DNA of 64,000 nt from Croceimicrobium hydrocarbonivorans (lineage in GTDB: Bacteria > Bacteroidota > Bacteroidia > Flavobacteriales > Schleiferiaceae). Made by a program: the position numbers and the translations under genes. Location of the stretch: positions 1,619,501-1,683,500 of the forward strand of contig NZ_CP060139.1 of the NCBI RefSeq assembly GCF_014524565.1. Reading direction: 5' to 3'. Below, in pieces: positions 6,909-18,000 of the stretch. Under the pieces are notes generated by a model. The model did not search any database. It saw nothing but the letters and a program-made list of their open reading frames with translations, and was not told the DNA's origin. Positions within the stretch are counted from its first letter, which is position 1, and the number at the start of each line of letters is the position of its first letter.

Positions 6909-8170
6909 CGCCCTGTTCTTACGTCAATTGTCTTACCCTTTATCACCCTCTTATAGGTTTGTGGACTATCATAATCTTCCCACCTAACTTTATCCCATTC
7001 GATTGCTTGATTATGAGAAGGAGTATATAATCTATCAAAGAATTCCTTTTGCCGATTGGTGCCGAGGACATCTTTTAAAAATAATAAATCACCTCTTTGG
7101 ACTCCACTCCAAGCTTCCAAGAGCTCATGGGTTATGGAAACACCGGACGATCTTCCTCCTGCAGACTCAATATTTCGAGTATGAGTTACATTAACGAGTT
7201 GGATTGAAGTTGGTTTCCCATTTTTACCCTCATCAAATCCTCCCATAAATACCCCACCATCAATGGCATAATTCTTCCCATTTGTCTGCATATCATCTTT
7301 ATCATTGGCGTAAATAATTGTATTGCAATCATCTGAATTAATTGATGCTAAGAGTTCCTTATCAGCATCAGTCACTGCCTCTCCTGACGCTGATAGTCGG
7401 CCTGATTTTTCATCCCGAGTTATTGTCAGATCACTTGACTTATTTAAGTCATCAACCAACATCTGAGCTTGATCCCCAAACACATATGTTGAGTCCCCGC
7501 CCGGATCAATCATATTGATGGGATTGTTCATCATGACAGAATATGGCGTAACTGAAGGGAAGGCATAGGCTTTAGGGTCAACCGATAACCACATGGAGAT
7601 ATGTGGATCCATATACCTCGCCCCATAATAGAAGTTACCAGTTTCTTCATCCCATTCCTTACCGTTAAACCTAAATCGACTACTAAAAGTAGTTGTACTA
7701 AGAGCCATCTGATTCTGTAGATTCCCCCCCCAAATAGTATTTAAGAAAAACTGACACGGGTCCCCACTCATATCAGTCACAAACTCTACGCTACCTAGGT
7801 AGTCTGGATGATAAAAGTACATAGTGGGTATAGCCGAGCAATTCACTCCGCTTAAGGAAGCCCAATAAGTGCTTTGAGCGCAAGCACAGGAATCATTAAC
7901 AAGCGAGGATAAATACGGATTCTCAATTTCAGCTTCTGTCCCATCACATCCATTAAATAAAATTCCTTCTCCCAAAGATACGGGCGCCAAAATCTGCTCC
8001 CAATCCAAATCTACATCCTCTCCGTAAAGACAATCTAAACTTGCTTCAATATCAACAATTATCGCATCCGTACTTAAACTCATATTACCTTCCTCATAGC
8101 CTATGCCTGGCACGAAACCAGTGGTATCATCCCGGTGACTTAAGGCAGAGGCGATGCGTTGGCTGGCCAT
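6905..8170 (-). CDS. displaced Rhs C-terminal toxin cassette (core end plus tip)
   Basis: The 421-residue ORF matches the end of the large Rhs protein downstream of its KHYYM motif: GYEEGNMSLSTDA, YHPDYLGSVEFVTDM, FRFNGKEWDEETGNFYYGAR and WLSVDP are shared. After the core ends at about 7500, the last ~196 residues are unrelated to the main protein's tip. They include SITHELLEAWSG (His348, Glu349, Glu352), which resembles a HExxH-like metal site but has Glu for the second His. Homology reaches a few codons upstream of the ATG, to a joint at about 8182, so the ATG may be only the first available start. It has no signal peptide and probably serves as a reservoir for tip exchange, or is silent. 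Confidence 0.75.
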   Translation of the reverse strand: MASQRIASALSHRDDTTGFVPGIGYEEGNMSLSTDAIIVDIEASLDCLYGEDVDLDWEQILAPVSLGEGILFNGCDGTEAEIENPYLSSLVNDSCACAQSTYWASLSGVNCSAIPTMYFYHPDYLGSVEFVTDMSGDPCQFFLNTIWGGNLQNQMALSTTTFSSRFRFNGKEWDEETGNFYYGARYMDPHISMWLSVDPKAYAFPSVTPYSVMMNNPINMIDPGGDSTYVFGDQAQMLVDDLNKSSDLTITRDEKSGRLSASGEAVTDADKELLASINSDDCNTIIYANDKDDMQTNGKNYAIDGGVFMGGFDEGKNGKPTSIQLVNVTHTRNIESAGGRSSGVSITHELLEAWSGVQRGDLLFLKDVLGTNRQKEFFDRLYTPSHNQAIEWDKVRWEDYDSPQTYKRVIKGKTIDVRTGR

Positions 8171-8180
8171 GTAATAATGC

Positions 8181-8471
8181 TTACAGAATGATTTGAATTC
8201 CTCTATTAACTAAATACTTTACGATATAAAACTGCGAAAGCACATTACTAAGTATCGCTATCACAAAAGGCCATATTAATAGGGCTAAAGCCTCCTTGTG
8301 TCCCAAATTATCCTTTAACAAATTACCCAAAAGTACCAAGGCCGAGTTGGAATGAGCAATCATTACAATATCTAAGCGCTTTAAAGCATACTCAGCTCGC
8401 TGCTGGCTTAAATCACGATAAGACTTAAGGTCTTCGGTGTAGGGGCTATCTTCTAAAGGCTTGCTGATAAT
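8181..8471 (-). pseudogene. truncated small membrane-protein ORF, probable old immunity gene
   Basis: The frame is open from 8471 to the TAA at 8181 (about 96 codons), but its only ATG is at 8363. Upstream codons still look coding: SKPLEDSPYTEDLKSYRD and SQQRAEYALKRLDIVM. The hydrophobic segments SALVLLGNLL and ALALLIWPFVIAILSNVLSQ follow. The missing start suggests N-terminal truncation. The pattern (E-Y-A...R-L-D-I-V, then L-S-N-x-L-S) recalls two-helix membrane proteins often found beside Bacteroidota Rhs tips; this is from memory only. Its stop overlaps the first bases of the Rhs core homology of the next ORF, so it ends exactly at the cassette joint. Confidence 0.45.
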
Positions 8472-8514
8472 TCAGGAATAAACGGTTAGTGAGAATCAAA
8501 TTACGCAATTTAAG

Positions 8515-8660
8515 CTGTTGGATTTTTAGGGGGACTTACAAAGTAGATCAGCTACGGACCGAGGAAAGGAACACTGTTATCAAAGTGGTTTCCGCGCTGC
8601 TCAGGGACTACAAGACAAGGCAGGCCTACGCCCCATAAAAAACCCGGCTCTGTGGCCGGG
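8515..8660. repeat. 146-bp cassette-boundary repeat, copy B (solo IS3 end)
   Basis: This is the same block as 6250-6395, with the 26-bp IS end at 8515-8540 and the invariant 34 bp at 8541-8574. No transposase lies beside it. Beyond the end (toward lower coordinates) the sequence keeps a weak likeness to the IS interior for a few bases and then differs. It appears to be a remnant of a lost IS copy, or a duplicate made before or after IS loss. Confidence 0.85.
8637..8660 (-). terminator. rho-independent terminator after the main Rhs immunity gene
   Basis: On the minus strand, CCCGGC, loop CACAGA and GCCGGG form a perfect 6-bp GC stem followed by six T. It ends the T9SS cargo, Rhs and immunity operon. 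Confidence 0.85.
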
Positions 8661-8691
8661 AGATTTCTTCCTTTATCCAGTTACGTCAGTT

Positions 8692-9045
8692 CTAATCAAA
8701 GTACCATTCAAATAAGGATAGGGGATCTATCATTATCAGTAAAACAAAAACTACATAAATCAACAAGACACCAATAGCATTTTTTGTTAGCTGTCTCGTC
8801 TTGAGAAGTTTATCCATTAGCAAAGACCCTGTCCAAATAATTAAGGAAACAAAGGTTATAGAGATTCCTACATTAATCAGATAATGATGAACCCCAAAAC
8901 CTAAGTCTTTCGGGTCTGGGTTGTAAGGGCTTGGAATATATCCCAATTTTAGAGATGCTCTCACTACATAAGTAACGAATGTTAGAATTGTCACAATGGG
9001 AATTAGAGCAAATACCATCTTATATTTTCTAATATATAGTATCAT
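8692..9045 (-). CDS. putative membrane immunity protein of the large Rhs toxin
   Basis: The 117-residue protein has three predicted membrane helices (FALIPIVTILTFVTYVV, INVGISITFVSLIIW, AIGVLLIYVVFVLLIMI) and short loops. Its ATG overlaps the TGA of the 3561-residue Rhs gene (ATGA), so the two are translationally coupled, and a strong terminator follows. No family is recognised. A membrane immunity protein suggests that the tip acts at, or crosses, the inner membrane. The role is inferred from the coupling. Confidence 0.7.
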   Translation of the reverse strand: MILYIRKYKMVFALIPIVTILTFVTYVVRASLKLGYIPSPYNPDPKDLGFGVHHYLINVGISITFVSLIIWTGSLLMDKLLKTRQLTKNAIGVLLIYVVFVLLIMIDPLSLFEWYFD

Positions 9046-12000
9046 TTTTTCTTGACGTTTATCTTGGTATTATCTAATTCACTCCAGTTTTCGGCTGGCC
9101 GCGACATCCACTCATCCGGCATAGGTCCCTGTATCCACCAAGTTCCACCATAGTAGGTAGTTTCGACATTACCGTTTTTATCAACCTTGACTGTTCCTCC
9201 ATCCAAAACTTTGAAAACCTGTGTTTTAGGATTAGGGAATTTTTTGGTTTTTAGACCATCAATAGGCACATAGCTCTGTTTTCCTGCTCCTACTCTGACA
9301 GAGCTATTATCTTCTTTATCACCTACTGCATTATCAGGCTTATAATAAACATCTGCATCACTATCATTTTGTATTGTAGGTGTGATTTTTTCACCTCCAT
9401 TTTTCTCTACTTTATCCCAGTCACCGTCCGAAATACTAATTCCTCCGTCTTGGGTATATTCATTCAGCTTAGTTCCTCCCATGTCAAGGTATTCCTGGTC
9501 GCTACAGTTCGGGTCATAAGTCTGACCCTCCTTCATTACAATAGCATCTCCCTTCCATCCATCAGCTGATGGCCCTAAAAGCTCTCCATCCGTCCCAAAG
9601 ACTGGGCCCCGGCCATCAGGATCTGTCAACATTATCGGATTATTCTCTACGAAGTTGTAAGGTGTTACATGCGGGTATCTATGCGCCAAGGGATCCACAC
9701 TCAACCAAACACTAATCTTTGGATCGTAATAACGGGCCCCATAATAGAAGTTCCCGGTCTCATCATCCCATTCCTTGCCGTTAAAGCGGAAGCGACTGGA
9801 GAAAGAGCGATAATTGAAAGCCATCTGATTTTGCAGGTTTTCTCCCCATATAGTATTATAGAAAAACTGATATGCCTCACCCCGCATATCCGTAATAAAC
9901 TCCACAGAACCTAAATAATCAGGATGGTACCAATACATAACCGCTATTTCCGAGCAATCAATATTTCCTGCCTCTTGAGCTACAAATGTACTTTGCTCGC
10001 ATGCACAAATAGTTGGATCTAGATCGTCTTCACAATATACCGCCAAGGTAACCCCATCCGTTAAACTAGGTTGTGCTAACATGACCTCCCAGTCCAACTC
10101 CACCGACACATCATATAAACAGTCCATAGTTGCCTGCATATCCTCTATTACAGCGTCAGTAGCAAGGCTCATATTCCCTCCTTCGTAGCCAAGACCAGGT
10201 ACAAAGCCAGCCGAGTCCACCAAATGACTTAGAGCAGAGGAAATACGTTGATCGCCCATATAATAGTGCTTACTAATTAATACCGCTTCCTCATAATGAG
10301 AGGCAATAAAATAAGGATTCACATATACAGTTGGGCTTTCCAGGCTTAAGACCGTCTGACCCTGGCTATTCGTATTTACCAGGCTACCGGTAATGATCGT
10401 TTTTAGCACTCTTTCACCTGCTACATCATAAACATAATGAGCTAAATCTGCATGATCATTATCTCCTTTCTTAACTCCTCTCAAAGTTTGATGCTCATTC
10501 CAACAGAAGTCCTCCACTAAATTAGTCCCAGTGCCTCCAGTTTCCGCTTTTTGAACAATACTTCCGGCGTTATTGTATGTAAATTCAAAACCTTTGCCAG
10601 CGCTATTGGTTATTTCTTTAATCTTATGATCACCTGGAGTCTGAAGATAGGAATAGGTATAGTTATAATTAGATATTCCCCCTGAACCATCTGCTAAAGC
10701 CTTAGAGGCCAATCTCCCCACGGACTTGTATTCCATACTCTGAACGATGTTGTGTACTGGAGTAATGCTCCCTCCATTGACAACATCAAACTTCTGATGA
10801 ACGGAAGTAATTTGATTTAAGCCATCATAAGAAATGTCATCAAAACTATAATGTCCACCCAGTGAGTTTCCATTAACCAAGACATTATCTGCGGTATTTT
10901 CGATACTTGCGATATTCCCTCTCAAGTCATAAGCAAAGCTTTTATTCAGCAATTGACCACTATTTGATTCCAATTGCACATTGCTTAATCGACGAACATT
11001 GTCTATTTCAAGATGGGTAGTTGTTCCATTAGCATAATTGATATACTCCCGATTGCCTAGACCGTCATACAAGATTTCATCCAAGATGGAATAGGAACTG
11101 GTCATCCCCGGTAAGGTCCCGCTCATGGCTGTTAGGTTGGCACATTGATCATAAGTATAGTTAACTTGCTCACCATCCGGATAAATCATTTCAAGGATAC
11201 GCCCCCAACTATCAAAACTAAATTGAGTGGTGAATTTGCGATCACCTGCGGTTGGGACCTGAATTAACTTTCGCTCAAAAACAACATTGCCTAATAAATC
11301 ATATTTAAATCGATCCTCTTTGAAACCGTTGCCTTGTTCGATCTTAACAATTCTGCCAGCTCCATTCTTCCCATCTCCTTTGCTACCATAGGTGTAGATC
11401 ACATCATTAAGATCTCCGGTTTGAGGATAATTAACAGTCAAAAGCCTTCCTTTGAAATAGGTTCTAGTGATACCCAAAGATCCTGTTCCGGGAGTTTCTG
11501 TTTTAAGAAGGTTTCCGGATAAATCGTAAGTAAAGGTAGAAAGACCTCTATCTGGATGGTTTTCTTGAGTTAATCTCCCAAAGTTATCATAGCTGTAGGT
11601 AGTGGATAAACCCACTTCGTTGGTCGTAGAATTTAGCTCCCCCAAATTGCTATAATCAAAATATGTCAACTCTGGTATGGTAGTCCCGCCCCCTCTAAAG
11701 GCGGCTTGCATCACCTGAAATCCTCTTGCGTCTGTAAATACCTGCTTATGCATATCTGGTATTGAAGCATAACCCAGCACTTTGGATTCAGTGACCATAA
11801 GGTTAGTGCCTTCACCAAAAGCATCCACAGATTGATAATAATTAAACTCTGTTTGGATGGGATTTGTTGCTGTGGGATAAGTAGTGGTTTTCTTAACCCT
11901 GCCTAATAGGTCATACAGCATGGTTTGATTCCGTGCAGCAAGTCCAGTGTGAACTTTGTTTGATGTTTGTTCAACAACATTCAACTCTTTAAAATCAGGC

Positions 12001-15000
12001 AATATGGCTGCCTCTTCTAAGAAACTCCAGCGAGAAAATCTAGCCCAGCCCATTTTATCTGTATTGCTAAATCCAGTTACCTCCCTTTCCACTTCAAAAT
12101 TCCCTGGTCCGGAGTTACCAGAACGCTCATTTCTTGCCTGAACCACGTTCCCAAAGCCATCCACGAATATTGCGGTTCGTAAAGGATTAATTAAAGCCGA
12201 ACTACTTAAGCTTGGCACGGCACTGGCCGGATTGACCGCCGGATTAGTTAATCCAGCATAGTTTGAAGCCGGAGCATTAACATTCCTGTAAGTTATGGCC
12301 ACTGGGACTTTCTTAAGGGGATTGTTAGAGGTGGGAATATACCCCCCCAATTCATACTCAAAAGTTAGAGTTGCGTAGGATGCCCCGTTCTCCAATTTGG
12401 CATAATACTCCCTAGGCGCCCAAACTTCTCTTAGTCTAAAAAGTGGATCATATACATAGTGCAATGGGTATCCATTTAAATCAATGGACCGCAGTAGATT
12501 TCCATTCTTCAAATCATAAGCATAATAGGCTTTTTCATTGAATTGATTTTCAACCTCTACCACATAAGTTTTTACATCTGAATCGTAGCTTAAATTTATT
12601 TCCGCTCTCTGTGAGTTTGCATCTAAGGGTCCTAATAATTGAATTACATTACCATAATTATCGAAGCTTAAATTTGTCACAGCTTCAGAACCCCCGGCTA
12701 ATTTTTGCTTCATCTCGGACGGTGTTCCTTTACCGGAAACTAATGCACTCACCTCACTATGTCTTGACACTGAATTTGAAGTTGACCCTTCATAGATTTC
12801 ATGTTCTTTCAGAACATTAACCGCATCACTCAAATTAATGCCTACCTGTGGTTCAAAGTAATCCATAAGAGCAATTAGATCGGCACTGTATGAGACATTG
12901 TAATTATCTTCTTGAATGAAGATCATATCATGAATTGGCTTTTTAAAGTCGATTGTAACTGCTGGTTCACGTCCTTCGCCAGTAAACATGGGTCCTCCAC
13001 AATCTGGAACTCTCGGATCCCAATACGATTCAATTATGATTGTGTCAACCAGATACCCGGGTTCTGTAGTATAATTAACTTCAAAAGCAAGAGCATTCGG
13101 AATATTAAGACTCGTAAGGGTTACCGTTTGAAAATCAGTGGTACTATTATCAATAAGATCCTGAATTAAAACATCGAAGGATCTTGTTTCGTAATAATGG
13201 TGATGAATAGTATCCACCACCGAAGTACTAACCGTTGTACTTGTACTAGCTTCTCCTTTTTCATAGCGAGTGATATTGAAATACTTATCATACTCTGCAC
13301 TAAACTGAGAACTCTGGTGAAAAAATGAAAGAGGCGCTGGAGTAGTTGTAAACACATCAATGGAATCCATTATTGGTCTTACGACTGTTTGTTCATTCAC
13401 AATCGCTGGGAATAATGTGTTCATTTCTCCCAATTCGCCCCAAGTTACCGGACTACTAGTTTCGGTTTCATTAAAATCCAAAACCTGATCCACCAAATAA
13501 TACTCTATCGTATTATGCTTATGGCTAATCATTTTTCGATACTCATCAGTTTTTAGATAGGTATCTGAACTGTAGGTGCGGTGCTCCAATTGGTACGAAA
13601 CCTGAAAATTTAATAAATGAATTTCATCTTTTAAGGTACCATGTTTATACTCATATCGCTTGCGACCTTCAAAATCCGGATCTGCAAATGGCTCATACAA
13701 CATAACTTGAGAATAAAAACGATGTACTAAATACAGATCCTCTGGACTTGGACCAAAAGGCACATGAATGTACTCTTGAGGGAAACTCAAGTTTTCATAA
13801 TCACTAGCTACAGCTAATTCATACTCAAATTTAGGTTGAATCACTTCTAGTCTTGAAAAACCTAAAAAGTCGCGTTCCCTTCTGCTCTTAAAGCCACCAT
13901 CATAAACATACTCATAGGTACGCACATCTACTCCATCAACATCTTCCCCATTTACCTCGGCATGTAAACCATCATCTACCGTTAGAGTTTTCATAACCCA
14001 CTTACCCATTGGCATATCCCAAAAAACTAATTGATTATCGGAGCTGCGATGCGTTTTCACTTTAGGCTCGTGATATCCAACCTTATTTCCTACCAGCTCA
14101 TAGTCAATTGTAAAGGTCCCACCTAAAAAATTGGTCACCGATTTAAGTCGATTACCTTTTCCTACTTTATTATAATACACGGCTAATTGGTCACTTCCTT
14201 CATTGAGGACAAAGTCAGGAGCACCATCTCCATTCATGTCCATAAACGCAGCTTGTGTTGAACTAAATGAAATATTCGGACTGGCCTCAACATTTACATT
14301 TATTTTAACTGGTCCAGGGATTGTTACCACGGGTGCCGCAAAACTTGCCGAAATACCGGTGGTAACCGCCTCGTTCATTGGTTCTTCTAATGTTGGATCA
14401 GGATTAATTGCATAGCTTGAAAAACCAGAACCGGTATTGAGTTCAAAAGCGATGATATCTCCAGAGGCGGAATAGACTAGCTTATCTGGCAAGCCATCTT
14501 TGGTAATGTCCAAATACTCAATCTTGGCATAATTCAGCACCCGATTTACATTGACACCAACTTTAAAAGATTCGCTTAATACGTTTGCAGACTTATCCAT
14601 AACATCCAAGCCACTGCTAAGGTTAACGGACATTTGTTGCTGCTCATGATTAACCAATGATGACATGGAGGAATATGCCGCCATAGAATAACCCAGATTG
14701 AGACTTACTTGTTGGTTTGTTCCACCAAAATCTTTGACTTTATCTACAAGACCATCTCCATTAATATCCTGCCAGCTTATTTTGGTTTCAGAATTTGTTG
14801 TATTAAAAGCACCACCAAGGGCAAGCGTGGAAACTGGTGTTTTATCCTCAATTGTTACAAACGGTATTCGCTGATTTAGAAATGAACCAGAAGAAATGGA
14901 AACTGCATTGGAGGAACTTACATTTTGCCCTTTGAACCCTCCCGTATAGGTTATAGCTGAACTTTTTAAACCACCTAATGAGTTTGTTATCCTGGCCTCT

Positions 15001-18000
15001 AAACTGGCATCCCCTCCCCAAAGATCCGGATATCCGTCACCATTTATATCCATCAATTGTCTAGTAGGCTCTGAATAATACTGGCTTCCCGAAGATAATT
15101 GGCTATTAGTATAAGAAGTTCCATAGTTCGTTCGAGCTATGGGTACTCCAAATCCACCTCCAAAATTATAGGCTTGGGAATAGGATTCACTTCTTTGTTT
15201 AATACCATAAGCAATATCAGTTCCACTTGGAGGGCTCTGGCTAGGTCCTAAATCTAAGTCTGGCTCCAAATACTTACCCGGAGCCTGTACTCCTTGCTTT
15301 CCAAAAAAGCCTAAATGAGATTCAGCAACTGAATAGCGATCTAGAGAATGAGGTGTGTAGGGGCTATAATTCCTTGTATAATCTCTTAAGCCAGCTCCAT
15401 ACTCTCCCCTAAAGGGTGAAGCAGGCAGGAATAATAAGTCTTCTATACCAGGAAACTGACTAGAAAGACCTTCAACATCCTCACCCTTTCTGGGTGGGTC
15501 ATCATTGAAATAATTTACACTTGATGCCAAATCCTCAGTTGGGATTTTAATATCGGCTTTTCTAATAAATTTGGTCAAATCCGGTTCACTCCAGCCAAAA
15601 TATCCCCAATGCTGCATTTTATCTCCCAGCAAGCTCACGTTTTGGGCATAGATACTCGGAAAAACATCTCGCAATCTCAAAGCGGATAATTTTCCCAAAT
15701 CGATAATTTCATAATCCCGAACTAGTTGTGGCCAATATTCTGCCAAGTTTTGATCGGTAGAATAAACCTCTAAGTACAACTCTTTTCCATCAATCTCACT
15801 ACCGGTAAAACGATAAGTTCCACTAGGACTAGGACTTGCATATCGATTAGCAATTGTTCCTAATAAAGTTCCATCTTTATCTAAGGCATATACAGCATAG
15901 GATTGATCGACATTAAAACGAACGGCCATTTTCGCTATAAGGGTTTCATCAATCTTCTGAACTACATAAACAGTTTTGTAGTTGTCATATCCGTAGCTAG
16001 AGTAAGCATTGAGCTCTTCCGAAGAATAGAATTGAGTATAATCCACATTGGCTAAAACTGGCCAAATTCTATACTTTGACCCTGGGTTTACAGTAAGAGT
16101 AAATGGATCATTGTGATCCACTATTCGGTTAAATACCCCATAATCCACTACTGGATAACGAACTGGATTTCCAGGAGGACCATTCAAACAAGATTCCATG
16201 TCAATTTCAACCTTTGGCCTCCAGTCAATGCTCTGCCAATTAACGGTAGAAGTACTTTTAACTTTAAAGCTTAGGAATGTTTCGTAGTTATCCGTAACAG
16301 AACCAGGTAACATATCTTCTATACTCCCATAGCTATCAAAGAAACTTGCATTTGGGAAGGAAGGGTCTGTTTTTGTAAACATTGCCTCCGTAATCGTATT
16401 GCTTATACCTGCCTCTAGCACATAATCATAAGTCCATTCGTATTCATACTCTCCCGTGCTTCTGTTCATTAAAGAAACGCCTACTTCAAATACAACATCA
16501 TCTGAATACTTGAGTGTACTAAGGCTCGGCCAGGTAAGCTTAAAATCTAGTTCTGAAGCCACCTCAACCGGTTGTTGACCACTTAAAAGAAAAGAACCTG
16601 TAGCACTGGTTTCGGTAAAGTTTGTTCCTTCTCCATCGCGTTTGATAGAGCTATGATTGGAGTAGGTGATACTGGGATCCCACTGCAACAAATCATTATA
16701 GCCATTGTCACCGCTAGAGGTTCTGAAAAATAGGGTATCTCCTTCCTGTACCGTTACACTAGAAAAGTTCATATTTACCGAACTGCCAGCTGCCACCGTT
16801 TGAAAACCCGAGCCCATAAATGCTTGATTATGCTCTATAGCCACTTCAACAGGCCCGGTATTACTGCCACTTAATGCTGCAATTCCCGTAATATTTATTG
16901 TGCCAGAAAAAGGTGCAATCCAAGGTCTTACTAGTTGAATATCCTTGATAGGATCTTGTCCTGGTTCAACAGGAGGGGTAGCACCAGTTACAATAGGGTT
17001 TAAGGTTGCATCCGAATGTTCGGTGTATTGCAGGTTTCCCAAATCATCCAATTTCCCAAAATAGATATAGTCATTGTTTCCTACCGGACGCACCAAATCT
17101 GGTAAACCATCTGCATTATAATCCGTAAGGTATTGATAGGTAGTTGACCAGCTTCTATTCCAATTTTGACCAAAGTTTACATTTATGCTCAAAATTCCCG
17201 GAATACTTAACTCCCCAACAAAATCATAGCCATAATCAAATGAAGTGCTATAAGATTTATTAAAAACTTCTTGACCAATTTTAAGTTGAGTTCCCTTTAT
17301 TAAATTCCCTTCGTCATTGATTGTAATGGGATAATAATAATCACCACTTAAAGTATGTTCATATAAATCTGGGATGCCATCACCGTTCATGTCTCTTAAA
17401 CCTTGCCTTTGGTATGATTCATATAACCCGCCACCGAAGTTAGCACTGAAAGTCATGTTTTTACCTGGTTTCTTACTCTCAGGATCTGGTGCGTAACCTG
17501 CTCCAATTGATAATTTGGAGTTCATTCCAAAACTGGTACTTTTTGAGACAGGAAGTTCTGGTGAATTTTTCACTAAGGTTTTTTCTACCCCACGTAACTC
17601 ATCCGATATTTGGGGGAAAAGAGCTTGCACTTCTACATTGTGCTTAACATATTCTGGGACAGTTTCAAACCCAATACCCGCCTTATAATACTCAAAATCA
17701 TGCCGATGGAAAAAATCGCCACTTCGATATTCTTCTATACCCTCTAATATGTTTTTAAACAGGGTCGTGCTTTTACTATCTAAGTCAAATACATAAGATT
17801 TTACTTCCTGCGAATTATAGTAGACTTTAATATCATCCAATTGGAAATCATCATAGACTAGAAAGCCATAATTAGCTGTCAAATTAGCATCAACCCTTCC
17901 AGTACTAGTGTTGAACTCTATTCGATATTTAGGACTTGGGGTTCCCGAAGTATGCCCGGTATAGTCTATATAATCCAAAACAATTTTCTGGGCTCCATTT

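Noticed and set aside
12912..13169. Plus-strand ORF of 85 codons, and others like it, within the Rhs gene
   Set aside because: Chance open frames opposite a long intact coding sequence; no promoter or family pattern.
13960..17400. Repeated Asp/Gly-rich DNA motifs in the Rhs gene as a possible repeat array
   Set aside because: They encode separate FG-GAP/VCBS motifs at irregular spacing and are protein repeats, not a DNA array.
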